Shown here piece after piece: positions 41,829-50,801 of a DNA stretch of 64,000 nucleotides (the stretch's first letter is position 1; each line of letters begins with the position of its first letter). The notes beneath the pieces were generated by a model, which was not told the origin of the DNA, made no database searches, and worked only from the letters and a program-made list of their open reading frames with translations. The stretch covers positions 1,116,001 through 1,180,000 of the forward strand of contig NC_011312.1 of the NCBI RefSeq assembly GCF_000196495.1, read 5' to 3'. The stretch is from Aliivibrio salmonicida LFI1238 (lineage in GTDB: Bacteria > Pseudomonadota > Gammaproteobacteria > Enterobacterales > Vibrionaceae). Position numbers and translations under genes: made by a program.

Positions 41829-42641
41829 TTAACCTCCAAATAGTCGTTTAAAGATACCTTTCTTCTCTTCTTCTAAGAAGCGGAACGAAACTTCCTTGCC
41901 TAACAGACGGTCAACTGCATCTTGGTATGCAGAGCCTGCGTTTGATTCTTCGTCAAAAATTACTGGTACACCTTTGTTTGATGCATTCAATACTGATTGG
42001 CTTTCTGGAATCACACCCAATAGAGGGATATTTAGAATTTCTTCAACATCACCCACACTTAACATTTCGCCTTGATTTACACGTGTTGGGCAATAGCGAG
42101 TTAATAATAGGTGTTGTTTTACTGGCTCTAAAGCTTCTTCTGAACGGTGAGATTTAGAGTCTAAAATACCTAAAATGCGGTCAGAATCTCGAACAGATGA
42201 TACTTCAGGGTTTGTGGTAATGATGGCTTCATCCGCAAAATATAACGCCATTAATGCGCCAGCTTCAATACCTGCTGGAGAATCACAAATAATGAAATCA
42301 AAGTTCATTGCGATTAACTCATCAAGAACACGACGAACGCCTTCTTTGGTTAATGCATCTTTATCACGAGTTTGAGACGCAGGAAGGATAAATAAATTAC
42401 CTACGCGCTTATCTTTAATTAATGCTTGGTTTAGCGTTGCTTCACCATTAATAACATTAACAAAATCGTAAACAACGCGACGTTCACAACCCATGATTAA
42501 ATCAAGATTACGTAAGCCAATATCAAAATCAATTACCGCGGTTTTCTTGCCAGCCAGAGCAAGCCCCGATGCAATGGCAGAGCTGGAAGTAGTTTTACCT
42601 ACGCCACCCTTACCAGAAGTCACAACGACAATACGTGCCAT
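41829..42641 (-). CDS. minD: Septum site-determining ATPase MinD
   Basis: 270 residues. Deviant Walker A GKGGVGKTT at residues 10-18, and a C-terminal amphipathic helix KKGIFKRLFGG for membrane binding. Recruits MinC to the membrane and oscillates with MinE to keep the division site at midcell. Middle of the operon. Confidence 0.98.
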   Translation of the reverse strand: MARIVVVTSGKGGVGKTTSSSAIASGLALAGKKTAVIDFDIGLRNLDLIMGCERRVVYDFVNVINGEATLNQALIKDKRVGNLFILPASQTRDKDALTKEGVRRVLDELIAMNFDFIICDSPAGIEAGALMALYFADEAIITTNPEVSSVRDSDRILGILDSKSHRSEEALEPVKQHLLLTRYCPTRVNQGEMLSVGDVEEILNIPLLGVIPESQSVLNASNKGVPVIFDEESNAGSAYQDAVDRLLGKEVSFRFLEEEKKGIFKRLFGG

Positions 42642-42664
42642 TTTATTATTCCTTTTATGTTGTG

Positions 42665-43330
42665 CTATAACGTTAGGGTATCGATCTTAATATGGTCTTC
42701 AACCATAGTGACCATGACATTTTGATGCCAATACTCTTTGTTAATTTGATCGCTTAGCCAATAATTTCCGGCAATGGATATCAGCTCCGCTTGTAAATTT
42801 TTGCAAAATATCTTTGCTTCTTTTTGGCCACTGGCACCGGCAATTGCTCTGCCTCTTAACGTGCCGTGAATATGTATGCTGCCATCGGCGATAACTTCGG
42901 CCCCAGGGCTTACATGATTTAAGATCACAAGGTCAGCATCCTTGGCATACACTTGTTGTCCAGAACGAATAGGGGTTCTTACCACTTTCGTTGGTTGCAT
43001 ATTTGCTTTTTGTGTTACTTGCTGAGGTGTAAAAGAAGTCATTACCGCAAAACCTGCAGACGTTGCCTGCGCTTGCTTTTCTTTATCTTTGCAACCAGTA
43101 ATGCCAACAGGGATCATACCTGTGCGCTCTACACCTAATTTAAGGTCAACAAAATTAATTTCATTCGATACATTTTCAATATTAATGACCACTGGAGCGG
43201 AAGCAAAAAAAGAAGGCGCTTGTGCTACTTTTTGCTCAAGCATACTAAGGGCTTGAGTGATGTCATCATTAGGTAAATGTAATACTGAAAGGGTGAAATT
43301 ACTGCCCTTTAAATCGGCTGTTTTTGTCAT
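42665..43330 (-). CDS. minC: Septum site-determining protein MinC
   Basis: 221 residues from MTKTADLKG, the usual Vibrio start; an upstream in-frame start at 43390 is less likely. N-terminal FtsZ-inhibiting domain (about 1-105) and C-terminal MinD-binding beta-helix (GAEVIADGSIHIHGTLRGRA). First gene of minCDE; divergent from ycgL. Confidence 0.96.
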   Translation of the reverse strand: MTKTADLKGSNFTLSVLHLPNDDITQALSMLEQKVAQAPSFFASAPVVINIENVSNEINFVDLKLGVERTGMIPVGITGCKDKEKQAQATSAGFAVMTSFTPQQVTQKANMQPTKVVRTPIRSGQQVYAKDADLVILNHVSPGAEVIADGSIHIHGTLRGRAIAGASGQKEAKIFCKNLQAELISIAGNYWLSDQINKEYWHQNVMVTMVEDHIKIDTLTL

Positions 43331-43541
43331 GCTCTCGGTATCTTCGCTGTTATGAATATTCAGATTTTCAGACGGTAATTTTAATACCACAAATCTGATA
43401 CCATGTTATAGTCAGTTTGACCACACAGCAAGTTATCTTATTGTCTTAAGTGTACTTTCTAACAAGGCTCTCATCAAATAGACAGGAGAAGAGACTTCTG
43501 GATTGGGAGCAATATCAACTCTATCAATATTAGGTTCTAAA

Positions 43542-43823
43542 ATGTACTGTTCGATTTATAAAAGCTCTAAAAAGCAAGGTGCTTATCTTTATATTGAGAA
43601 AAAAGATGATTTTTCTCCAGTACCTCAAGAATTGATGACAATGTTTGGTACGCCAAAAATGGTTATGGTGGTAAATTTAGAAGGCAGAAAATTAGCCTCT
43701 GTTGATATTGAAAAAGTAGAAGTTTCTTTAAAAAATGACGGCTATTTTTTACAATTACCGCCACCTCCTGAAAATTTGCTTGAGAAATACAAGCAAGATA
43801 AAGCCAAACGAAACGAGAAATAA
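43542..43823 (+). CDS. ycgL: YcgL domain protein
   Basis: 93 residues from MYCSIYKSSKKQGAYLYIEK, the conserved start of the YcgL family; an upstream in-frame ATG at 43503 is ignored. Ends with the typical PPPPENLLEKYKQDK. Lies one base upstream of the transglycosylase gene and opposite minC, an arrangement conserved in Vibrionaceae and enterics. Function unknown. Confidence 0.92.
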   Translation: MYCSIYKSSKKQGAYLYIEKKDDFSPVPQELMTMFGTPKMVMVVNLEGRKLASVDIEKVEVSLKNDGYFLQLPPPPENLLEKYKQDKAKRNEK

Positions 43824-43824
43824 T

Positions 43825-44799
43825 ATGAAGAAAAGATTACTGCTAGGGATAGTCAGTTTGTTAATGGCCACAAGCGTATCTGCGAATACGCCTGAAGGGG
43901 ATTTCCAGGATTATATCGTTAACTTAAAAAATGAAGCGCGCGAGAATGGTATTTCAGAGCCTATTTTAGAACGAGCGTTTAAAAATGTGGCTTTTAAAGA
44001 AAAAGCGGTTAAATCTGATCGGAATCAGCCAGAAAAAAAATTAACACTAGATGAATATATTCCACGAGCAGTACCAAAGTGGAAGATAAAACAAGCGAAC
44101 GATTTATATCAAAAACACCATGAAGTGCTTACTAGAATTGGCAAAGAATATGGGGTTCAACCTCGATTTATCGTCGCATTATGGGGTGTTGAAAGTAATT
44201 TTGGTAAGCTAACGGGGGGTTATAATGTGATAGAAGCATTAACTACGTTGGCTTATGATGGTCGCCGTGAAGCCTTTTTTAGAAAGCAAACAATGGCGGC
44301 ATTAACCATTTTAGAACAAGGTCACATTACCCCTGAAAACATGAAAGGTTCATGGGCAGGTGCAATGGGGCAATGCCAGTTTATGCCAACGTCATTTTTG
44401 GCTTATGCTGTTGATGGCAATGATGATGGTCGTAAAGATATTTGGACGACTCATGCCGATGTGTTCGCTTCTGCGGCGAATTACTTAAAACAAGTGGGTT
44501 GGGATGATACGTATACTTGGGGTCGTCAGGTAACATTGCCTGATGCTTTTGATGCCGAAGCCCTAAAGGGACTTTCTGAAGATAAAGGAAAGTTACTCTC
44601 TGAATGGGGGGCATTAGGGGTTCGTCGTTTAAATGGAAAGTCGTTACCTAATGTTGAGTTAGAAGCATGGTTAGTGCAACCAGACGATAATGATGGTCGT
44701 GCTTACCTTGTTTATAATAACTATCAAGTGTTAATGGATTGGAATCGCTCGCATTATTTTGCATTAGCGGTGAGCCACTTGGCTGATTCTATTAAGTAA
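43825..44799 (+). CDS. Lytic murein transglycosylase, MltB family
   Basis: 324 residues with a signal peptide (about 1-20, ending VSA-NTP; no lipobox). The catalytic Glu is E123 in ALWGVESNFGKL, and GSWAGAMGQCQFMPTSFLAYAVDGDGDGRKDIW-type residues mark the GH103 fold. Cleaves peptidoglycan glycan strands to 1,6-anhydromuropeptides in the periplasm. Lacks the lipoprotein Cys of E. coli MltB, so it is probably soluble. In one unit with ycgL. Confidence 0.9.
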   Translation: MKKRLLLGIVSLLMATSVSANTPEGDFQDYIVNLKNEARENGISEPILERAFKNVAFKEKAVKSDRNQPEKKLTLDEYIPRAVPKWKIKQANDLYQKHHEVLTRIGKEYGVQPRFIVALWGVESNFGKLTGGYNVIEALTTLAYDGRREAFFRKQTMAALTILEQGHITPENMKGSWAGAMGQCQFMPTSFLAYAVDGNDDGRKDIWTTHADVFASAANYLKQVGWDDTYTWGRQVTLPDAFDAEALKGLSEDKGKLLSEWGALGVRRLNGKSLPNVELEAWLVQPDDNDGRAYLVYNNYQVLMDWNRSHYFALAVSHLADSIK

Positions 44800-44834
44800 A
44801 AGATCAAGATTTAGGTAGCTGTGATCAGAGGAGT

Positions 44835-44879
44835 TCGTTATGAGTTTATCATTTACAACGAACTCCCCTGAAACGGGTA
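44835..44879. terminator. Hairpin between the transglycosylase and mnmC genes
   Basis: GGAGTTCGTT and AACGAACTCC pair around an AT-rich loop; no long T run follows, so terminator function is less sure. Confidence 0.5.
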
Positions 44880-44920
44880 AGAGAGCTTGCGACCGAGCTA
44901 AAATCGGCTCTTCCTTTCTC

Positions 44921-46963
44921 TTAAATATCCAACGGTTTTCCTTTCAATAACCTTCTTACCCATAATCTTCCCGGATGTAGACCTTCAAGCACTGAATTAG
45001 GCAATGGGATTGGATCGCCCATTATTTGAGAAACTAAGGTTTCCGCTAATAAAGGAGCCGAGCTTAAGCCTCTAGAACCCAGCGTCAACATACAGAATAA
45101 ACCTTCATAGATAGGGATCTCTTTTGCATCGCGCTGCCAATGACGCTTTTTATAAAGGTTCTTATATTCTTCCTGCATCGCTTCAAATCGAACGACATTA
45201 CCAATGAAGGGCAAGTGGTCACGACTGGCGCAGCGAATACCAACACGAGCTTGGTTTGAGCTTGTATCTGCTTCTTTTGGCCATACTTCGTTAGGAATAC
45301 ATTTATGTAAACGCTCACCATTTTCAACTTGGTCTGATTCTTTAAATTTTAAATCTAAATCACGACGATCGTAACTCGCTCCAATACAATGAGTTTGGTA
45401 TTTGGTGTTTTCTGGTGTCAAGTAACCGTCATAGCACAATACGGTGTTGAGTTTTTTCAATGATTCAGTGGTGGGAATATGACTCACTTGCCCACGAACT
45501 GCGGTCGCAGGGATATCTTTCGTTTGTTCAAAATCAGTGAAACGATGCCCATTAGCGACAATGACGGTTTGATGTGGATGTACGCTATCGCCTAATAACA
45601 CATGCCATTGTTTATCATTGCTTTGTTGAAGAGAGGTTACTTCTGAATCACAGTGTAAGGTAAATAATGGGTTGGCAGCAAAATGATCAAATAACCCACG
45701 AGTGAGTTGTTTTGGGCAAAGCCATCCACCAAGAGGATAATGAACACTTTCCATGTTAATAGGTAACCCAACGTGTAGATTGGTGTCTTCTTTGTTTAAT
45801 TCTGTGACTAATTCATTTGGAAAATGGGCAGTAAGCATCTTGTTGAGTTTTTTTTCTGATTTATCGTCCCATTTTAGTTGAGTTACGCCACACCAATCGT
45901 GATCAAATTCGACCTGTTCAGCGGCTTGTTCAATGAATTGACGTGCAAAAATAAACCCGGGAGCAAAAAAGCGAGAAAGTGAATTATATTTCTCATTTAA
46001 TAGAGGGTAAACCGCGCCTTGTTGATTGCCTGATGCACCTTGTGCTGCTTTTTCATCTTTGCAATACACCGTCACTTTTACACCACGACGAAGCAGCGTC
46101 ATAGCTAGTGCAGCACTGGCAACGCCTCCACCGATAATAGCGACATCAGTAACCTCTTTCGGAGTCGTTCGGGCATACCAAACTGCGTGATTTGCTTTTG
46201 CTTTTCGTTCCGTTAATGTGCCTGCGATCATCTCTCGTTTATGAGCGAATCCTTTGACTTTTTTCATGTCAAAGCCTGCTTCTATTAATCCTCGACGAAC
46301 AAAGCCCGCAGAAGTGAATGTTGCACAAGTACAGTGTTCTTTCGCGAGGTTTGCCATATTATCGAAGAGATTTTGGTTCCACATCTCAGGGTTTTTACTT
46401 GGCGCAAAACCATCTAAGAACCATGCATCAATAATACCGTGATCATCCATCCAAATTTGAGGCATACAATCTTTTATGTCACCAAACCAGAGATCGAGTG
46501 TTATCATGCCTTCTTCTAGTACTAAACGATGGCAATCAGGAACGGCGGCAGGGTAATACTTATGTAGTTGCTCTGCGAATTCGGCCAACTCTGGCCATGC
46601 TTGGTGTGCTTTAACTAAATCAGATTTAGTGACTGGAAATTTTTCAAAGCTAACAAAATGAAGTTCTTTAAGTGGTGCATCAGGGTATTGGGCGCGAAAT
46701 TCTTTAAAGCATTGCCACACGGCAAGGAAGTTTAAACCCGTCCCAAATCCCGTTTCGCCAATAACAAAACGACGTAAGTCACACTCTTGCCATCTTTGCA
46801 GGAGATGATTTTGTTGTAAAAAGACATAGCGTGTTTCTTCTAACCCATTATCATTAGAGAAATACACATCATCAAAATCATTGGAGACTGGTGTTCCAGA
46901 CTCATTCCATTCTAAGACAGCATTGGTTATGTTGTTCTTTGGTATAACGTGGTTTTGTGACAT
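44921..46963 (-). CDS. mnmC: Bifunctional tRNA 5-methylaminomethyl-2-thiouridine biosynthesis protein MnmC
   Basis: 680 residues. Finishes the mnm5s2U modification at the wobble base of tRNAs for Lys, Glu and Gln. The N-terminal third is the SAM-dependent methyltransferase (GETGFGTGLNFLAVWQ near 68); the rest is the FAD-dependent demodification enzyme with the Rossmann motif DVAIIGGGVASAALAM at about 272-287. Divergent from fabB with 120 bases between, a layout seen in other gamma-proteobacteria. Confidence 0.95.
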   Translation of the reverse strand: MSQNHVIPKNNITNAVLEWNESGTPVSNDFDDVYFSNDNGLEETRYVFLQQNHLLQRWQECDLRRFVIGETGFGTGLNFLAVWQCFKEFRAQYPDAPLKELHFVSFEKFPVTKSDLVKAHQAWPELAEFAEQLHKYYPAAVPDCHRLVLEEGMITLDLWFGDIKDCMPQIWMDDHGIIDAWFLDGFAPSKNPEMWNQNLFDNMANLAKEHCTCATFTSAGFVRRGLIEAGFDMKKVKGFAHKREMIAGTLTERKAKANHAVWYARTTPKEVTDVAIIGGGVASAALAMTLLRRGVKVTVYCKDEKAAQGASGNQQGAVYPLLNEKYNSLSRFFAPGFIFARQFIEQAAEQVEFDHDWCGVTQLKWDDKSEKKLNKMLTAHFPNELVTELNKEDTNLHVGLPINMESVHYPLGGWLCPKQLTRGLFDHFAANPLFTLHCDSEVTSLQQSNDKQWHVLLGDSVHPHQTVIVANGHRFTDFEQTKDIPATAVRGQVSHIPTTESLKKLNTVLCYDGYLTPENTKYQTHCIGASYDRRDLDLKFKESDQVENGERLHKCIPNEVWPKEADTSSNQARVGIRCASRDHLPFIGNVVRFEAMQEEYKNLYKKRHWQRDAKEIPIYEGLFCMLTLGSRGLSSAPLLAETLVSQIMGDPIPLPNSVLEGLHPGRLWVRRLLKGKPLDI

Positions 46964-47083
46964 AAATTTGAACCATTAAAGATAATCTACGTCGGATTTT
47001 AACGACTTATAGGAAAGCTGACCACTTTGTTGTGCTATCTTCGCTATTATCTACCAAGATTTATGACTTATTAGGAAAGAATC

Positions 47084-48295
47084 ATGAAAAGAGCCGTAAT
47101 TACAGGCATGGGCATTGTTTCAAGTATCGGTAACAATGTTGAAGAAGTATTAGAATCTCTGAAAGCGGGTAAATCAGGCATTAACTTCTCTGAGCAGTTC
47201 GCCGAAAAAGGCCTGCGCAGTAATGTTTGGGGCAATTTGAAAATGAACCCAGCGGATCACATTGATCGCAAAAAAATGCGTTTTATGGGTGATGCGGCTG
47301 CATTTGCTTACATTTCAATGGAGCAAGCAGTAGCGGATTCTGGCTTAACTGAAGATCAAGTTTCAAATGATCGTACCGGTATTGTTGCAGGTTCTGGTGG
47401 TGCATCATCACTAAACCAAGTGAATGCAGTGGATATCTTGCGTGAAAAAGGCGTTAAGCGTGTTGGACCATATATGGTTCCTCGTACAATGGCTTCTACA
47501 GTATCGGCGTGTCTTGCAACTCCGTTTAAAATTCGCGGTGTTAACTACTCAATGAGTTCTGCATGTGCAACGTCTGCGCACTGTATTGGTCACGCGGTAG
47601 AGCTTATTCAATTAGGCAAACAAGACGTAATGTTTGCTGGTGGTGGTGAAGAGCTAGATTGGTCTTTAACGATGATGTTTGATGCGATGGGCGCACTATC
47701 ATCGAAATACAATGACACACCAGATAAAGCATCTCGTACGTACGATACAGACCGTGATGGTTTTGTTATCTCTGGCGGCGGCGGCATGGTTGTTATTGAA
47801 GAACTTGAACACGCATTAGCTCGTGGCGCAAAAATCTACGGTGAAGTCGTTGGTTACGGTGCAACATCAGACGGCTACGACATGGTAGCTCCGTCAGGTG
47901 AAGGCGCAGTTCGTTGTATGAAAATGGCGATGCAAAATGTAGACAGTGTTGATTACGTGAATACTCACGGTACATCAACGCCTGTTGGTGACGCGAAAGA
48001 GCTAGGCGCTATCCAAGAAGTCTTTGGTACCAATAGCCCAGCAATTTCTGCAACTAAAGCAATGACTGGTCACGCACTAGGTGCGGCGGGTGTTCATGAA
48101 GCTATTTATTCAACATTAATGTTAGAGCACGGTTTTATCGCGCCAAGCATCAATATTGAAACCTTAGATCCTGCTGCTGAAGGCCTTGATATCGTGACTG
48201 AAAAACGTGATCAAGAACTAACAACGGTAATGTCTAACAGCTTTGGCTTTGGTGGCACAAACGCAACGTTAGTAATTAAGAAATTCGAAGCATAA
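47084..48295 (+). CDS. fabB: 3-oxoacyl-ACP synthase I FabB
   Basis: 403 residues. Condenses malonyl-ACP with acyl-ACP in fatty acid elongation and is needed for unsaturated fatty acids. Catalytic triad visible as C161 (SSACATSAHC), H295 (NTHGTSTP) and H330 (MTGHALGAAG). AGGAAAG precedes the ATG. Single-gene unit with a terminator at 48327. Family and identity are secure. Confidence 0.97.
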   Translation: MKRAVITGMGIVSSIGNNVEEVLESLKAGKSGINFSEQFAEKGLRSNVWGNLKMNPADHIDRKKMRFMGDAAAFAYISMEQAVADSGLTEDQVSNDRTGIVAGSGGASSLNQVNAVDILREKGVKRVGPYMVPRTMASTVSACLATPFKIRGVNYSMSSACATSAHCIGHAVELIQLGKQDVMFAGGGEELDWSLTMMFDAMGALSSKYNDTPDKASRTYDTDRDGFVISGGGGMVVIEELEHALARGAKIYGEVVGYGATSDGYDMVAPSGEGAVRCMKMAMQNVDSVDYVNTHGTSTPVGDAKELGAIQEVFGTNSPAISATKAMTGHALGAAGVHEAIYSTLMLEHGFIAPSINIETLDPAAEGLDIVTEKRDQELTTVMSNSFGFGGTNATLVIKKFEA

Positions 48296-48326
48296 TATTG
48301 CGCAGTGACTAACGTTTAAAATAATG

Positions 48327-48356
48327 AAAACCCAGCCAATTGGTTGGGTTTTTTTA
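48327..48356 (+). terminator. Terminator of fabB
   Basis: AAAACCCAGCC and GGTTGGGTTTT pair around AATT with one mismatch, followed by T run. Confidence 0.85.
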
Positions 48357-48454
48357 TGACTGTTTTTTATTGCTAGGATTAATACTTAGGTAGATAGGTG
48401 TAATCGAGCGGTGATACACTGAACCGATGAATCTAAAGGATAGATATTAAAAAT

Positions 48455-49585
48455 ATGAAAATATTGATTGATGAGAATATGCCTTATGCCGCAGAACTCT
48501 TTAGTGAACTCGGCGAAGTAATAGCTAAATCAGGAAGAACCTTGACGGCTGATGATTTAATTGACGTTGACGCGTTGATGATTCGTTCAGTCACTAAAGT
48601 GAATTCAGAATTATTGAGTAAAGCGAATAAACTGTCTTTTGTTGGTACTGCTACTGCTGGTATGGATCACGTTAACCAAGCTTTATTGAAAAATAAAGGT
48701 GTCTTTTTTACCGCGGCTCCAGGCTGTAATAAAGTAGGCGTTGCTGAATACGTATTAAGTTGTGTGATGGTATTAGCTCAGCAACATGGTTTTTCTATTT
48801 TTGATAAAACGTTCGGTATTATTGGTGCGGGCCAAGTGGGTTCATATTTAGCTCAATGTCTTGATGCGTTAAGTATTCCTTATCTATTGAATGATCCAAT
48901 TAAAGAGCAAGAAGGGGACACTCGTTCTTTTGTTTCTTTAGATGAATTATTAGAAAAGTCAGATGTTATTAGTCTCCATACCCCTATTACACGTGATGGT
49001 AATTTCCCTACACATCATTTGATTGGTCAAGAGCGTTTATTAACATTGCGCCATGACCAAATATTGATCAATGCCGCTCGTGGTCCCGTGGTTGATAATG
49101 ATGCGCTAAAAAATCGCCTATTAATCCAAGATGGTTTTAAAGCCGTATTGGATGTTTTTGAGTTTGAACCAGAGGTTGATATAGCGCTCTTGCCATTGCT
49201 TTCTTTTGCAACGCCGCACATTGCAGGTTATGGCTTGGAAGGTAAAGCTAGAGGAACGACCATGATATTTAATTCGTTCTGTGAGTTCTTACAACGGGAA
49301 GAGCGTGCGGATCCTCAAAATCTATTGCCTGTTGCTCCAATCCCTAATGTGACACTAAATCAGCAGTGGGATCATTCAACACTGCACAATTTGATTCAGT
49401 TAGTCTATGATGTGCGAAAAGATGATGCGGTATTTAGAAAAGAAATCTCAACAATCGGTGCGTTTGATAATATGCGTAAAGATTATTGGGATAGAAGAGA
49501 ATACAGTGCAATCACTATCACGGGTAATAAAGACTGTGGTCTTACCCCGTTAAAACAACTTGGATTTACAATCGAGGAAGTCTAA
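48455..49585 (+). CDS. pdxB: Erythronate-4-phosphate dehydrogenase PdxB
   Basis: 376 residues. Second step of the DXP-independent branch of pyridoxal phosphate synthesis in gamma-proteobacteria. Dinucleotide-binding GIIGAGQVGSYLAQ at about 122-135, the D-2-hydroxyacid dehydrogenase signature ILINAARGPVVDNDAL and the His in ATPHIAGYG are visible, with the PdxB-specific C-terminal dimerisation domain. Its last base is the first base of the next gene's ATG. Confidence 0.96.
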   Translation: MKILIDENMPYAAELFSELGEVIAKSGRTLTADDLIDVDALMIRSVTKVNSELLSKANKLSFVGTATAGMDHVNQALLKNKGVFFTAAPGCNKVGVAEYVLSCVMVLAQQHGFSIFDKTFGIIGAGQVGSYLAQCLDALSIPYLLNDPIKEQEGDTRSFVSLDELLEKSDVISLHTPITRDGNFPTHHLIGQERLLTLRHDQILINAARGPVVDNDALKNRLLIQDGFKAVLDVFEFEPEVDIALLPLLSFATPHIAGYGLEGKARGTTMIFNSFCEFLQREERADPQNLLPVAPIPNVTLNQQWDHSTLHNLIQLVYDVRKDDAVFRKEISTIGAFDNMRKDYWDRREYSAITITGNKDCGLTPLKQLGFTIEEV

Positions 49586-50598
49586 TGACTCAAGAATTTG
49601 ATGTTGCCATTCTAGGCGCAACTGGTGCCGTTGGCGAAGCAATCATAAATGTATTACAAGAGCGCAAGTTTCCTGTACGTAATTTATATCTTCTAGCTTC
49701 AGAGCGCAGTGAAGGCAAAACAGTTCGTTTTAATGGTAAAACATTAACGGTTGAAAACGTAGAAGAGTTTGATTGGAGTCAAGTGCAGTTAGGTCTATTT
49801 TCTGCTGGTAGCGAATTGTCTGCTAAGTGGGCACCTATTGCGGCTGAATCTGGTGTTGTTGTTATCGATAACACATCACACTTCCGTTACGATCAGGACA
49901 TCCCATTAGTGATTCCTGAAGTGAATCCAGAAGCATTAGCTGATTTCCGTAACCGTAACATTATTGCGAACCCTAATTGTTCAACGATTCAAATGTTAGT
50001 GGCATTAAAACCAATTCACGATGCTGTTGGTATTGATCGTATCAACGTATCTACGTATCAGTCAGTATCTGGTTCAGGTAAAGCGGGTATTGATGAGCTT
50101 GCAGGCCAAACTGCAAAACTACTCAATGGACTGCCTGCAGAAAATAAAGCATACGATAAGCAAATTGCATTTAACTGTTTGCCTCATATTGATGAGTTTA
50201 TGGATAATGGCTACACCAAAGAAGAAATGAAAATGGTGTGGGAAACGCAAAAAATCTTTGCAGATGAGAGCATCACAGTAAATGCAACGTGTGTGCGTGT
50301 TCCTGTTTTTTATGGCCATGCTGAATCTGTTCATGTTGAAACTCGTGCACCAATTGATGCAGAAGAAGCGACTCGCCTACTTGAAGAAACCGATGGTATT
50401 GAAGTATTCCATGGTAATGATTACCCAACACAAGTAAGTGATGCAACTGGCAAAGATCATGTAATGGTTGCTCGTATTCGTGCTGACATTAGTCACCCTA
50501 TGGGACTAAATATGTGGGTAGTTGCTGATAATGTACGTAAAGGTGCGGCAACAAATGCGGTTCAAATTGCAGAAGTATTAATTCGTGACTATTACTAA
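49585..50598 (+). CDS. asd: Aspartate-semialdehyde dehydrogenase (Usg position)
   Basis: 337 residues. Reduces aspartyl phosphate to the semialdehyde for lysine, threonine, methionine and cell-wall diaminopimelate. NADP-binding GATGAVGEA at 11-19, the nucleophile C132 in ANPNCSTIQM and QSVSGSGKAGIDEL are present, so it looks catalytically competent, whereas E. coli Usg in the same pdxB-usg context is a homologue of uncertain activity. Coupled to pdxB by overlap. Confidence 0.9.
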   Translation: MTQEFDVAILGATGAVGEAIINVLQERKFPVRNLYLLASERSEGKTVRFNGKTLTVENVEEFDWSQVQLGLFSAGSELSAKWAPIAAESGVVVIDNTSHFRYDQDIPLVIPEVNPEALADFRNRNIIANPNCSTIQMLVALKPIHDAVGIDRINVSTYQSVSGSGKAGIDELAGQTAKLLNGLPAENKAYDKQIAFNCLPHIDEFMDNGYTKEEMKMVWETQKIFADESITVNATCVRVPVFYGHAESVHVETRAPIDAEEATRLLEETDGIEVFHGNDYPTQVSDATGKDHVMVARIRADISHPMGLNMWVVADNVRKGAATNAVQIAEVLIRDYY

Positions 50599-50665
50599 TC
50601 GTCGCTATTAATTTAATGATGAAAGAGTATCTTATTCATTGATTGGTAAGTTTATTTTTCTTTCT

Positions 50666-50697
50666 AAAAAAGCCTTAGTGAAAACTAAGGCTTTTTT
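50666..50697. terminator. Terminator after asd
   Basis: AAAAGCCTTAG and CTAAGGCTTTT pair around TGAAAA, T run follows; A run in front makes it bidirectional. Confidence 0.85.
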
Positions 50698-50801
50698 CTT
50701 CCATAAACCACACAGTTTTTGCTTAAAAATTACAGTTTTCTGATTATTATCCGATATAGTTACACCGGTATTGTTTTTCATCTTATTAAGAGGCATCTCT
50801 A

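Noticed and set aside
47021..47042. FadR-like site upstream of fabB (AGCTGACCACTTTGTT)
   Set aside because: It resembles the FadR consensus at both ends but is one base shorter in the centre and has mismatches in the core, so it is too weak to list.
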